DNA of 64,000 bases from Orientallactaga sibirica. Lineage: Eukaryota; Chordata; Mammalia; Rodentia; Dipodidae. Positions within the stretch are counted from its first letter, which is position 1. Every line of letters starts with the position of its first letter. The position numbers were made by a program, and so were the translations under genes. The notes below the pieces were generated by a model that saw only the letters and a list, made by a program, of their open reading frames with translations, did no database searches and was not told the DNA's origin. The stretch is from assembly GCA_036365145.1 (NCBI GenBank), contig JAEOAD010000029.1, positions 18,482,001 through 18,546,000 of the forward strand, given 5' to 3'. Of the stretch, positions 23,532 to 34,362 are shown one piece after another.

Positions 23532-23882
23532 TGTTGCAGTCAGGTTTTCATTGCTGGCAGAAAACACCTGACCAAGAGCAGCCTTGGGGAAAAACAAAGA
23601 GTTTATTTTTGTCTTATAGACTTGAGAGGAAGCTCCATGATGGCAGGAGAAAAAGATGACATAAGCAGAGGTTGGACATCACTCCCTGGGCAACATCAGG
23701 TGGACAATAGCAAAGGAGAGTGTGCCAAACACTAGCAAGAAGAAGCTGGTTATAAAACCCATAAGCCCACCTTCAACAATACACTGCCTCCAGAAGACTT
23801 TAATTCCCAAATTGCTATCAGCTGGGGTTATGAAATTCAGAACAGCTAAATTTATGGGGGACACACTGAGTTTAGAGTCACA
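23532..23882 (-). repeat. 5' LTR of minus-strand provirus
   Basis: Reverse complement of the family LTR from TGTTGCAGTCAGG onward. Its outer end (about 23862-23882) has drifted from the family start TGTGGTGGTTTGA, so the boundary is approximate. Confidence 0.75.
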
Positions 23883-24325
23883 AAATCCATACAAAGCCTC
23901 ACACAGGGGTGTAAACCAGAAATGTCTTAAATTGATATATGCCTATAACAAGATAGGAAGCAAAGACATGAGATTTCCCCAGAAGATCATGTACAAGCTT
24001 GACTGGTGAATATACTAATTATACAAAATAATATTTCATTATGAAATTTTCTTATATCTTGTACTTTGGTTATATTCACCCTCCAATTAACCTGTTTTAT
24101 GTCTCCACCTTGCTCCTATGGGTCTCTTGTCTTTTCTGGAAAAAAAAAATCACATTTTTGCTTTCATATTATTTAAAAGAAAAGTTCATTTCAAATGTAG
24201 GAACTCAGGGAATATGTCATCATATAATAAAGATACCTGATATGCATGTTTATTGAATCAACATTAACAATAGCCAAGAAAGGTAATCTATGTAGGTGTC
24301 CTCAAGTACATGAGTAGATAAAGAT

Positions 24326-24369
<44 letters not shown>

Positions 24370-24446
24370 AAATATTTATAGATTTAATGCAACAAACATA
24401 ACTTCTGGATAATAAAAGAAGTTTAAATAGAATATTGTACTGTAAC
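23883..24446. other. Single-copy DNA with (TG)n
   Basis: It holds a TG microsatellite at 24327-24364. Nothing else is recognised. Confidence 0.55.
24327..24364 (+). repeat. (TG)n microsatellite
   Basis: A nearly perfect TG run of about 36 bases. Confidence 0.95.
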
Positions 24447-24760
24447 TGTATTAGTCATATATGTTGTGATGACAAAATACCTATAAACAATTATGAGATA
24501 AAATTTTTATTTATTTTGACTTATAGTTTCAGTCATTTTGGTTGAGTTGGACCATCCTGGTTGCTGTGAGTATGTAGAGGGGTAAGCTGTTTGCCTTATG
24601 ATGGCCAGGAAGCAGAGAGATAAAAGGGTAGGAGACAAGACTTTCCCTGTAAATGCTCATTTCTAGTATTGCACTTCTTTCCAAGTAGTTCATTCAACAG
24701 TGGATTAGTCCATTGCTAAGCTTAGTGTCCTGATGATCCCATCATCCCTCAAAAGTACCA
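24447..24760 (-). mobile_element. MaLR-type LTR, minus strand, decayed
   Basis: It begins TGTATTAGTCATATATGTTG, then ACAAAATACCTATAAAC, the reversed 3' end of MaLR LTRs (ending ...GACTAATACA). A GGTTGAGTTGGACCATCC stretch and ATGATGGCCAGGAAGC follow. The far end is uncertain. Confidence 0.55.
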
Positions 24761-24778
24761 GGAGCAGGAATACAACAA

Positions 24779-25003
24779 AATATTTATTGGTAAGGAGAGA
24801 GATAAATGAGAGTGAGAGAGAGAGAGAGAGGAGAGAGAGAGAATTAATGAAAGAATGAGAAAGCCATGGCCACTCGCCACAGCAAATGAACTCCAGATGC
24901 ATACTCCACTTTGTGCATCTGGCTCTACATGGGTACTAGGGATCGAACTCATGCCAGCAGGATTATAAGCAAGTGCTTCTAACCACTGAACAGTTTCCCC
25001 AAC
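24779..25003 (-). mobile_element. DIP-like SINE, minus strand
   Basis: A long GA run on the left, then CAGCAAATGAACTCCAGATG, CATCTGGCTCTACATGGGTA, B-box complement GGGATCGAACTC, and a degraded head. Confidence 0.88.
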
Positions 25004-26225
25004 TTCAGTATTCTTGAAGATGACCAATATTTAGTGTTGCATTTATGTAACTGTAAGACAAGAGGGTGTTCATTATAGATCTGAAAGTTGCAAAACATAC
25101 ATAATAATAATTTGGCTTAAAATGACCAAGGATACTCATCAAAGTACATGGAAAATAAGTTACCTGATGATAGAATTAGGGGAGGCAGGCAACAATTGTT
25201 CTGAGGTCTGCCTACCCATGTTTTCAATGGAGGCTAAACTAATAAGTATATAAATAAATCTCACTTCTATATTTCTTTGAGTTTTATTTCAAGGAAGAGA
25301 GGAAAAGGGGAGAGAGGAAAAAAAAAGAAAGAAAATACTCATATGGATGAGATGGAGATTAGGAGAATGATTGAAAAAGCAAGCAGCCAAGTTCTCACAA
25401 GCCCTGGCTGCAAATATTGAACCTCTGTTCATCTCAAGACACCCTGTTGTGTGACCTAGTTAAAGATGGATGACTGCAAGGACATTCAGGACTTTCTGTC
25501 ATCCTGTCAAGAGAATTAGAGAATAAGGTCATTCCCTGGTGAATGTCTCATTTAGGATCAATGGAAATCAATAACTTCAGCACACATGCTATCAAAAGCA
25601 GGTATGATATTAGAATCTTGAAGGTGGACTTCATCATCCCATCATAGAAATCCTATAATTTATGTGGAGAATGCCAAGAGACATTTCTAGAAAATGTCAC
25701 AATGCTACCTCTTAGCTCAGAGAAATCATGAGTGCTCAGGTCTCACGAATCCAGAGTCAACCCCACTTTTTGTCCAGATATTATTACCCCCAAATTATAT
25801 TATAAAATTATATTATGTTCTTATCATTTTGATATCTTACACTTTAAGTTCCATGATCTCAGGCATGATTTATGTAATCTTTAAAAATTGTTTCAGAGCC
25901 TGAAAGAATACACATGGTCCTATTGATATACAATTTTTGTATTATTTCTTCTCTCTTCTATAAGGATTAATCAATAAACTTTAATGTCAGTACACATTGA
26001 TATTTAAACTTAAAGAAAACAAGATTTATGTATAAATTAATATGTATGAAAACACATATATGCATCAAACCTGTGTGCCAAGAAGTACACTTAGGATAAT
26101 GACAGCCAACTGCACTTCTCAAAATAATTTATTTTAACAAAAATAGCTTATATATTTCACCATAATCCAGAATCAAAATTTAAATATTGTTAGTGTGAAG
26201 AGATTCCTATAAAGCTAAATTCATA
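25004..26225. other. Single-copy DNA
   Basis: Mixed composition with an A/G-rich patch near 25290-25350. No recognisable repeat or gene. Confidence 0.5.
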
Positions 26226-26717
26226 TAGAAGTAAACAACAGAAAAAAGAAGTCATTGAACTGCCAGAGCCAATTGAGTTTTGTATGCCAGAAGAGATGGT
26301 TAGGTAGAACTAGATCCCTCCTCCCCCAATGTGCCTGCCACCAGCAGCTATAGCCAATCCCACCACCAAGGACCAGGAAGCAAGTTGCACAAAGAGAACA
26401 GGACCTGCTTTTCACTCAGTTGGCCAGGTTTCCTAGAGTCTTGTTCAGAAATGCTAAGAGACTGCACTCACAAGGAAGACTTTGTCCACAATTCCACTGC
26501 ACTCAGCCAAAACCTGCATATGTACGACTATCCCACTCCCACCTTGATAAAACTTTTAACAGGTCACCCAATGCATATTTAACAAGAGATTCTAATTGTT
26601 ATAGTCTTAGCAAAACAAGATAACTACCCTGAGATGGGCAAACTCCATGCAAAACAACTAGGACAAAACAGCAAGTCAAGAGTTCCCCACCAGGAATGCA
26701 TAGTCCCATAGTGAAAG

Positions 26718-27290
26718 CATCCATTACAAACCTAGAGGAAACTCTGGTTATAGGAAGCCCAAATGAAACCACGATAGCCAAATTAAACAAAGTTAATGAT
26801 GCCATTAACAAAGACTGAAACAAATAGAAGAAAATCAGCATAAACTTAATCAAAAAATTTAAAGCATGAATGAATGAAGAAATTAAAAGTTAATAAAAGA
26901 ATTAAAAAATGAACTGAAAACATGGCTGAAGTAAATGGAAGCAAATCAATGAAAATAATTCAACGCATGCCTTAATAACATTGAAGATAATCAACAGGAA
27001 CTTATTAGAAGCATAAAGAAAATGGAGAATCAACAATTAATTGAACTCAATGAGCAGTATAATAAATTCAATGAGGATATAATCAATACATGAATAAATT
27101 CCAAGAAAAAATAAGTATTGATAAAGATATGGAGATGCTGAAGAAAAACATAATGAAAAACAAACATGAAATTTCTTTTTTAAAAGTCTCTGAAGAAAGC
27201 CTCACCATGCAGAGGATATCTATGAGAACTCGAGGACAAGACAAATGAAATAGAACTGCAGTACAAAAACAGTGATAAAGTCAAAACACC
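26718..27290 (+). pseudogene. LINE-1 ORF1 remnant
   Basis: It can be lined up with the ORF1 start at 3061 (CAAACCTAGAG versus CAAAACATAGAG). It continues as A-rich sequence coding for charged coiled-coil residues. Stops and frameshifts break it, and no initiating ATG is preserved at the expected place. Confidence 0.5.
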
Positions 27291-27309
27291 GTGTATGAAG
27301 AATATGAGA

Positions 27310-28300
27310 GAAATGTGGGGCATATTAAAAAATCCGCATATTTGGATTATGGACCCAATTTCCTAATCAAAAAACAAAAGCTAAAAGCCTGGGTCAGATA
27401 AATGGACTAATTCATTTGCTGCCTATAGGATCTCCACTGTTGTAGTCAGCCTCATATTGCTGGACAAAAAGGAACCCAGTCAAAAGCAGTAGATAGGTTT
27501 TATTTTGGCTTATCAACTCAAGGAGAAGCTCTATGTTGGCAGAGGAAAATGTAGCATAAGCAGAGGCTGGACATCACCTCTTGCCAGCATCAGATGGACA
27601 ACAGCAGCAGGAGAGTGAGTGCCAAATGCACTGGCAAGAGGAAGCTATCGATAACACTCGTAAGTCTGCTCTCCAACAATGTACTGCCTCTAGGAGCCTC
27701 CAATTCCCAAATTACCACCAACTGGGGACCTAGGATTCAATAAACATGTGTTTATGAGGGACACCTAGTTCAAACCACAATACCCACCTTACCAATAAAG
27801 ACATATCAACTTTAGGGTGAAAGGATGGGAAAAGATAATCCAATCTAATGGAAATAAGAAACAAGCATATGTGAATACACTAATATTGAACAAAATAAAC
27901 TTTAAACCAAAAGTTATCAAATGAGATAAAGAATGCCACTTCATACTCGTTAAAAGAACACTATAACAGGAAGATATTATAATTATTAACTTATATGCAA
28001 CAAACATAGGTGCACCAAATTTTTAAATGCATAATTATAAATAAAGCAGAAATTCCTTCCAAAATAATAATAGTAGAATACTTCAATGCCTCACTATTGT
28101 CAATAGAGAGATTAAGCAAAAAAACAAAGAAATAAGGGAGTTAAGCAATACCATAAACCAATTGTACCTAACAGACATCCATAGAACATTCCACACTAAT
28201 TCCACAGAATACACGTTCTTCTCAGCAGCTCATGGAACCCTCTCTAAAATAGATCATATATTGGATTTGGGCATACACAATATCTCCACAACTTTGTAGG
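27310..28300 (+). pseudogene. LINE-1 ORF2 endonuclease-region remnant
   Basis: Nucleotide similarity to the LINE-1 endonuclease coding region is clear: CCACCTTACCAATAAAGACA, then AGTGAAAGGATGGGAAAAG, GAAATAAGAAACAAGC, ACATCCATAGAACATTCCAC and ACGTTCTTCTCAGCAGCTCA. An APE-type endonuclease would nick target DNA for retrotransposition. Here a solo LTR (27438-27779) splits it and the frame is lost. Confidence 0.75.
27438..27779 (-). mobile_element. Solo MaLR-type LTR inserted in LINE-1
   Basis: Reverse complement of the same LTR family as the two proviruses, from TGTTGTAGTCAGCC to CTAGTTCAAACCACA. No internal region accompanies it. LINE-1 sequence runs up to it (GCCTATAGGATCTCCAC) and resumes after it (CCACCTTACC). 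This points to LTR-LTR recombination after insertion. Confidence 0.85.
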
Positions 28301-28365
28301 CAGAGGTAGGAGGATTACTGTGAGTTCAGGGCCACTCAGGTCAGCCTGGACTAGAGTGAAACCCT

Positions 28366-28412
<47 letters not shown>
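28300..28412 (+). mobile_element. B1-type SINE fragment with (CA)n tail
   Basis: It lacks the 7SL head and begins near GTAGGCAGAGGTAGGAGG. It continues through CAGGTCAGCCTGGACTAGAG to GAAACCCTATTT. The expected A tail is replaced by about 41 bases of CA repeat. LINE-1 ORF2 resumes after it. Confidence 0.85.
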
Positions 28413-28413
<1 letters not shown>

Positions 28414-28578
28414 TTTTTTGCTCACTAAAACAGGAAAATTGATATAACTCCCTGCAGTATATCTGACCATAATGCAATAAAATGAGAAATTAACTATAAG
28501 AGAAACAACAGAAATTTCACCAACTCCTGGTGACTAGCTATTATTTAATAGAGACAACCCAATATTAAAATATGAATG

Positions 28579-28825
28579 AGGGCTGGAGAGATGGCTTAGC
28601 AGTTAGAGCACTTGCCTGTGAAGCAAAAGAACCCATGTTTGACTCACCAGTGCAAAGATTAGCCAGATGCATGATAGTGAGGCAAGCATAAGGTTGCACA
28701 TGCCCACTAGATGTCAAAAGCATCTGGAGTTCGATTGCAGTGGCTGAGGTTTTAGTGTGCTAATTATCTCTCTCCTTCTGTCTTTCTGTCTTTCTCTAAA
28801 CTAAAAATAAAAAAATAAAAAATAA
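28579..28825 (+). mobile_element. DIP-like SINE, long-body variant, in LINE-1
   Basis: Head GGCTGGAGAGATGGCTTAGC, long body with GTGAGGCAAGCATAAGGTTG, CT-rich run and A-rich tail. ATGAATG flanks it at 28572-28578 and 28826-28832. Confidence 0.9.
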
Positions 28826-28834
28826 ATGAATGGG

Positions 28835-29019
28835 GGCCTGGAGAGATGGCTTTGTAGTTAAAGTGTTTGCCTTTGAAGTCTAAGGACCCATGTTCAATCT
28901 TTCTCCAGATCCCACATAAGCCAGATGCACAAAGGTGATGCAAGCACAAAGTCACACATACACACTAGATGGCACAAGTGTCTAGAATTTTATTTAAATG
29001 GCTGAGGCCCTAGCACACC

Positions 29020-29058
<39 letters not shown>

Positions 29059-29076
29059 ACTTTCTCTAAAAAAAAG
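28835..29076 (+). mobile_element. DIP-like SINE, long-body variant, in LINE-1 (same site)
   Basis: Head CCTGGAGAGATGGCTTTG, long body (GTGATGCAAGCACAAAGTC), CT microsatellite and A tail. TGAATGGG flanks it at 28827-28834 and 29077-29084. It sits immediately behind the previous SINE, in the same orientation and in nearly the same target. Confidence 0.9.
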
Positions 29077-29318
29077 TGAATGGGTTAGTGAAGAATTAAA
29101 ATGGAAATTAATAAGTTTCTAGAGCTGAACTATAATGAAAATACAGATACCAAACTTATGGGACACAAATAAGGCAGTCCTAAGAGGGAAATTAATAGCA
29201 ACAAATACCTATATTACAAAGTAGAAACATTTAAAGCTAATAGATTAATGACTCATCTGAAGGCATTGGAAAACAATAATCCACACCTAATAGTAACAGA
29301 AGTAACGAAATAATCAAG

Positions 29319-29608
29319 GTGCTGGAGAAATAGCTTAGAGGTTAAGTCATTTGCCTGTGAAGCCAAAGGATACAGTTTCGATTCCCCAGGACCTACGTAT
29401 GCCAGATCCACAAGGGGCACACACATCTGGAGGTTGTTTGCAGTGGCTAAAGGTATGCCAGATCCACAAGGGGCACATGCATCTGGAGTTTGTTTGCAGT
29501 GGCTAAAGGCCCTGGTGTGCTCATTTGCTGTCTCTCTTCTCATCTCTCTCTCTCTCTCTCCCCTCTCTGCTTGCAAATAAATAAATAAGTTTAAAAAGAA
29601 AGAAAGAC
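29319..29608 (+). mobile_element. DIP-like SINE with internal 56-bp duplication
   Basis: Head GTGCTGGAGAAATAGCTTAG and B box (TTTCGATTCCCC). The body segment from GTATGCCAGATCC to GGCTAAAG then appears twice (29397-29452 and 29453-29508), followed by a CT run and TAAA tail. TCAAG flanks it at 29314-29318 and 29609-29613. Confidence 0.92.
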
Positions 29609-30140
29609 TCAAGATCAGAGCAGAAATCATTGAACTTTAAATCAAGAAAACAAAAATAATGAAACAAAGAATTGGTTCTATGATAAAATAAACAAGATTT
29701 ATAAACCCCTAGCATATTTGATGTAAAGGAACAAAAAAAGGAAGGCACAAATCAGCAAGATCAGATATGAAATAGAACATATTACAGTAGACACCAACAA
29801 AACTGGGAGAATCATCAGATCTTATTTCAAACACCAGTACTCCACAATATTGGAAATCCTCAAAGAAATGGATGAATTTCTTGACTCATACCACCACCTA
29901 CAAAAACTAAACCCAGATGAGATAAATTGATAGAGTACAGCTATAACATCACATGTGATTGACAATGTATTTAAAAGCCTCTCCTCATAGGAAAAGTCCA
30001 GGCCAAGATGGATTTATTACCAAATTTTAACAAACCTTCATTGAAGAACTAAAGTTATTTCACACAATTGAAACAGAGGGAATTCTTGTTTACTCATTTG
30101 ATGAGGCCAGAAATACATAGATAAAGAAACACAAAGAAAA

Positions 30141-30300
30141 ACAGGAGTTCTTGTGCATGCTTTTAATTCTAGCACTCAGGAAGCTAAGATAGGAGGATTG
30201 CCATGAGTTCAAGCCCACCCTTTGACTACATTGTGAATTCTGTCAGCCTGGGCTAGAGTCAGAACTTACCTCAAAAAACCAAAAATATAAATAAATAAAT
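30141..30300 (+). mobile_element. B1-type SINE, diverged, in LINE-1
   Basis: It keeps CTTTTAATTCTAGCACTCAG, ATAGGAGGATTGCCATGAGT and CAGCCTGGGCTAGAGTCAG, with an A-rich TAAA tail. The head is degraded. Confidence 0.8.
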
Positions 30301-30340
30301 TAATTAAAGAGATAGAATATATTACAGACTGATATCCCTT

Positions 30341-30631
30341 ATGAACTTAGATGCAAAAATTCTCAATAAAATCCTTTCAAGTCAAATTAAAGAAAACATC
30401 AAAAATGTCATGCATATCAATCAAGAAGGATTCATCCCCGGTATACAGGCATGGTTCAACATATGGAAAATGATAAATGTAATATATTACATCAACAGAC
30501 TCAAAGACAGGAAGCATGTGATCGTTTCAATAGATGCAGAAAAAGCCTTGGACAAAAAACAACTTCCCTTCATGTTACAAGTGGAGAAACTAGGGATCAA
30601 ACATCAGCATAATAAGGAAAACATACTATAG
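30341..30631 (+). pseudogene. LINE-1 ORF2 reverse-transcriptase remnant (partial)
   Basis: A 96-codon frame matches the early reverse-transcriptase region of LINE-1 ORF2. Visible motifs are [42 protein letters not shown] and [13 protein letters not shown]. Intact ORF2p is over ten times longer and copies LINE-1 and SINE RNA at nicked target DNA. The frame begins in the domain and stops at TAG 30629-30631. Further downstream, in another frame, the catalytic Y/F-A-D-D box reads FLDD (about 30809-30820), so even the active site is altered. Confidence 0.85.
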
Positions 30632-31076
30632 ACTAAAGTTCACATCATGCTAATGGGGAAAAACCTGAAGCATCTCCATTAGGAAATAGAGCTCAACAGG
30701 GGTTCCCATTCACTCCACTGCTTTTGAACAAAGTACTTGAAGTCTTAGTTCAAGCATTAAGAGAAGGAAAATAAAAGGAATGTAAATTCGAAAGGTGGAA
30801 CTCAACGTATCCTTATTCCTAGATGACAAGATTCTATACACAATAGACCCAAAATCTTCCATGAAATCACTGCTGGAAGTGACAAATGCTTTCATCAAAG
30901 TAGCAGGATATAAATTCAACACTTAACATTCAGTAGCTTTCGTCTGTATCAATGACAAACATATAAAAAAAATATTTGGGAAGTTATTCCATTTACAATA
31001 GCCACAAAAAATGAAATATCTGTAAAACCTGTAAACAAGGAAAAGAAAGACTTATACAAAATAAACATAAAACCAC

Positions 31077-31191
31077 TGCCTGGGCTTAGTGGTACATGCT
31101 CCAGGGCAGCTGGGACTAGAGTAAGACCCTACCTCAATAAAAACCCTACTCCCCCATAAAAAACAAAAAAAAAAAAAAAAAAAAAAAAAAA
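31077..31191 (+). mobile_element. B1-type SINE, internally deleted, with long A tail
   Basis: Head-like GCCTGGGCTTAGTGGTACATG jumps straight to CTGGGACTAGAGTAAGACCC, so the middle is missing. A-rich sequence and an A-run of about 33 bases follow. Confidence 0.8.
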
Positions 31192-31870
31192 ACTTAAAAA
31201 CACTGAAGAAAGAACTAGAAGAAGGCATGAAAAGATGGTGTGACCTTCCATGCACATGGATCAGAAGAATTATTATTAAAATAGCCACCCTACTGAAAGC
31301 AATATACCAATTCAATGCAATTTCAATCAAAACCCAAGCAAAATTTTTCACAGAAAAAAGTCTCAAAATTCATATGGAAACATAAAAGGCCTTGCATAGA
31401 CAACAGATTTACTCAGCAAAATGAATGCTTCTGGTGGTTTCACAATACCTGATTTCAAGACATTCTATAAAAGCAGTATTATTAAAAACATCATGGTACT
31501 GGCATACAAACATGTGCATGGATCAATGGAATGGAAAATACAGGTATAAATTCTAGCAGCTACAGTTACCTGATCTTTGAAAAAGCAGTTAAAAGCAAAA
31601 ACACACACACACACACACAAACACTCACTGGAGGAAAGATAGAAACTGGATAGACACGTGAGGAAGAATGAATTTTAACACTCTTTTCTTACCTTGCACA
31701 AAAATCAACACCAATCAATATAAGAGCTGAAACTCTAAAGTGACTAGAAGGAAAACTAGGAACATTCCAAGATATAGGCATACAGAAAGACTTTTTGAAT
31801 AAGACCCTAGTAGCCTAGGGAATTTGACAACTCTCAACCAAAGCTATTGTATAGAAAAAAAAAAAAAAAA

Positions 31871-32868
31871 GGATTCCATTTATAAATTTTTACCATGTTC
31901 CTTGTAAACAGTGAATTTAAAAAATGCCAGAGTCTCTGCTTGGCAGTTGCCTTTGGTTTGGCCCCACAAAGGAGGAAACACTTGAGTTGTCAAGTGAGTC
32001 TAAGATAAGAATTAGAACTTTAAGGCAACATGTACACATAATTATATTGTTGTTATTGTTTAAATTTCATTGTTGATTTATTTCTAACCACTAGATTTGA
32101 GTATAGAAGAAACAAATTAGCAATCTCTGCACACATTTATTTGGCTTTTATTTCTTCTAGTGCAGATTCTGCGAACAGCACGGTTTCTGCCATCTTATGT
32201 CTTCCAAAAACATTTTATGTTTTGGGCAAGTAATATATATACAGGAATTCCCAAAACATGCTCCAAAAAGCCACAGAATGTTAAAGGTTTAAGTTTAAAA
32301 CTAGAAAATAATTAGTGTAGTAAAGGGATATTCAAAGTATAATATATTACTAAAGCCTAGGTGAGTCATTCATATTTTAATCTCAGAAAGTCACAGAAGT
32401 TTTAATATTCAGCAAATATATGGACTCCCAAGTTACTTTTCAAGGAGCATGCTAAAGGATGAATGATCCTTACAATTTCCTGGCAAATTAAGTTAGTAGG
32501 AAATGTGATAGGAAACATTAAAACAATGTTCTGCCAAATGCTTTCATGACCATTACGTCTTCTTTACTCAATTATTCAAAGTCCCCAAAATATGAATAAA
32601 TATTGGAAATCCTAATTACAGGAATATTTCTCAATCTAAACTTCTAAGAAACAGGCATGACTATTAATAGAAAAGTCAGTAAGCAAATGTTTAAGAAAAG
32701 TTGACCATAGAGTTTGAAATCATAAATAAACCATTTGTTATTTAATTAGAAGATAACATTTCATTACATTTTTATTAGAATAATTTTTTTCACATTTGAA
32801 ATAACTTCAAAACTATGTTGTTTGCAAGATTTTATATAAATATAGTTTTTATATAACAAATATGTATA

Positions 32869-32870
<2 letters not shown>
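31871..32870. other. Single-copy A/T-rich DNA
   Basis: No recognisable repeat or gene. Confidence 0.55.

Positions 32871-32920
<50 letters not shown>
32871..32920. repeat. (AT)n microsatellite
   Basis: About 48 bases of uninterrupted AT dinucleotide, self-complementary and prone to cruciform formation and length change. Confidence 0.95.
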
Positions 32921-32922
<2 letters not shown>

Positions 32923-32948
32923 CATTTTTTTCTCAAACATGTCATCCA

Positions 32949-33175
32949 GGGCTGGGAATATAGCTTAGTTGGTTAAATGGTGCCCTAGCATGGACAAAGT
33001 CATATGTTAGGTTAGCAGATTGTCATAATCTAGGCATGGTTGTGCATACTTTTATATCAAGAACTGGAGTGCTATATACAGGAGAATCAGGAGTTTTGAG
33101 TTACACTTAACTCCATAAAAAGATTGAGGAAAACCTCAGTTAGAGACCTTTTCTCTAAAAGAAAGAAAAAAAGAC
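32949..33175 (+). mobile_element. B4-type (ID-B1 composite) SINE
   Basis: A tRNA/ID-like head (GGGCTGGGAATATAGCTTAG with TTGGTTAAATGG and CCTAGCATGGACAAAGTC) passes into a B1-like part (TAGGCATGGTTGTGCATAC, ATCAGGAGTTTTGAG). It ends in an A-rich tail. This two-part layout defines B4. Confidence 0.8.
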
Positions 33176-33606
33176 ATCTAAATAAAAAGTGACACTTTTT
33201 AAAGAGGGAAACTTCTTTTTAAAAATATAGGGACTTTAAAAAACATAAAAGTCTTTGATAAACTCATAAACTAATAACATTAAATTACTTTTTTGGTTTT
33301 TCAAGGTAATAATTAAATGTCTATAATAAGAAAAGTTATAGTGAATAATTTCATGACTTCAGGAAGCCATATATATATATTTAACTTTCTTCAACCCGCA
33401 AATGATAAAAACAGCCTTAAGTTATACTTTCCATTTAATCTTATACAACTTAAGGAAAAACACATCAACTAGTAAACTCTAGGTTAGTTTATGACATAGA
33501 CTACATTTGTTATATTTTTTTGGTTGCTACCAAAATTGTGCCGATTGGTACACATGCATGCATAAGAAGTAGAACCAATTAGGATTTGGATTCAGCTTCA
33601 TACTAT
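33176..33606. other. Single-copy DNA with a B1 scrap
   Basis: A 20-base piece identical to the reversed B1 3' edge (TTTTTTGGTTTTTCAAGGTA, 33289-33308) is all that is recognisable. Confidence 0.5.
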
Positions 33607-33607
33607 G

Positions 33608-33648
<41 letters not shown>
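33607..33648 (+). repeat. (TG)n microsatellite
   Basis: About 38 bases of pure GT repeat. Cys-Val runs in overlapping frames come from it. Confidence 0.95.
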
Positions 33649-34068
33649 TAATGCATCTACAACTATTGAGCAAGTCTGAATTGAGTCTTCTGCTACAGGG
33701 AAAGCAAGAATTTTCCAGTTGCCAATTTCAAAGAAATGCTTACAAACCTCCACTCATTCTAAAGACACAGGCACCTTGCCTGACAGGCCTGATTCACTAA
33801 TTTCCTCTACTGGGCACAGGGAGGGGATATAGGGAGGAGCCTAGTTTTCTCAGCACACACAAAAAGTCCCAAGGAGAAAAGAAGTTCTAAATGATATTTG
33901 AAAGTCTCAAAATCCCACACATTTTAAGAGCAACCCCTAGTCCTATGTATCTTTACCATTAGGGTATAGTTATTTCTCAGTCTCAAGTGATGAACTGCTC
34001 TACAGAACACTTTTTTCCTGCAAAATAGGTTTGATATGTCTATACTGAGATTTTATTTGTCTTGGAGC

Positions 34069-34071
<3 letters not shown>
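33649..34071. other. Single-copy DNA
   Basis: No recognisable feature. Confidence 0.55.
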
Positions 34072-34117
<46 letters not shown>

Positions 34118-34362
34118 ATGTGGTTTATTCACATCTATGTATCCGTGCAATATCATAAGCACTTGCTTGCATGCTCCACTCCATTGAGCCTGAGATCATG
34201 CCACTTTCTTGTGAGCTCCAATGATTCTAGGGTTTCCACTTCCCCTTCAGGACTGTTTATGTGGGTCTTGGAAATAAAACTCCCAATGGTCTTCCAGGCC
34301 TCCTAAGACCTTCATGCTATAAGAAATACTTACTCTTAACTGCTGTGCTATCTCTTCTGCTC
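34072..34362 (-). mobile_element. B3-type SINE, minus strand, with (TG)n
   Basis: A pure GT run (about 34072-34114) leads into a diverged reversed B3. Landmarks are GTGAGCTCCAATGATTCTAG, TTTATGTGGGTCTTGGAAAT and TTAACTGCTGTGCTATCTC. The TG run is the expanded 3' CA-rich tail of the element. Confidence 0.7.

Larger units (their letters stand above)
22018..23882 (-). mobile_element. MaLR/ERVL-type provirus, full structure, minus strand
   Basis: Second copy of the family at 6536-8628, inverted. The 3' LTR (22018-22364) and 5' LTR (23532-23882) flank about 1.17 kb of internal sequence. The internal part aligns by eye to the plus-strand copy over most of its length, including a Leu-type primer site and a purine tract. 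It lacks a block of about 238 bp that the other copy has at about 7904-8141. No viral enzyme frame is present. Confidence 0.8.
26226..31870 (+). mobile_element. Decayed LINE-1 with nested insertions
   Basis: The order is that of a LINE-1 on the plus strand. A 5' UTR-like stretch spans about 26226-26717. ORF1-like coiled-coil coding follows at about 26718-27290. ORF2 follows in pieces: endonuclease at about 27310-28300, middle at 28413-30140, reverse transcriptase at 30300-31070 and beyond at 31196-31825. Frames are broken throughout. The ORF2 C-terminus and 3' UTR are absent, and similarity stops near an A-run at 31855-31870. Insertions inside it are a solo LTR (27438-27779) and SINEs at 28300, 28579, 28835, 29319, 30141 and 31077. 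Confidence 0.85.

Noticed and set aside
22013..23870. CTGAG as a target duplication of the minus-strand provirus (22013-22017 and 23866-23870)
   Set aside because: The right-hand CTGAG coincides with bases that align to the LTR itself (CCTGAATC in the family), so the match is probably accidental.
28371..28412. CRISPR-like or other regular array
   Set aside because: Regular patterns here are dinucleotide or tetranucleotide microsatellites or SINE tails. No spaced repeats of array type occur.
29253..29630. 125-codon minus-strand frame
   Set aside because: It is antisense to a DIP-like SINE with an internal duplication and to flanking LINE-1 sequence. The Glu/Arg-rich part is the CT run read backwards.
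33607..33700. Cys-Val-rich peptides in several places
   Set aside because: They are translations of TG microsatellites.
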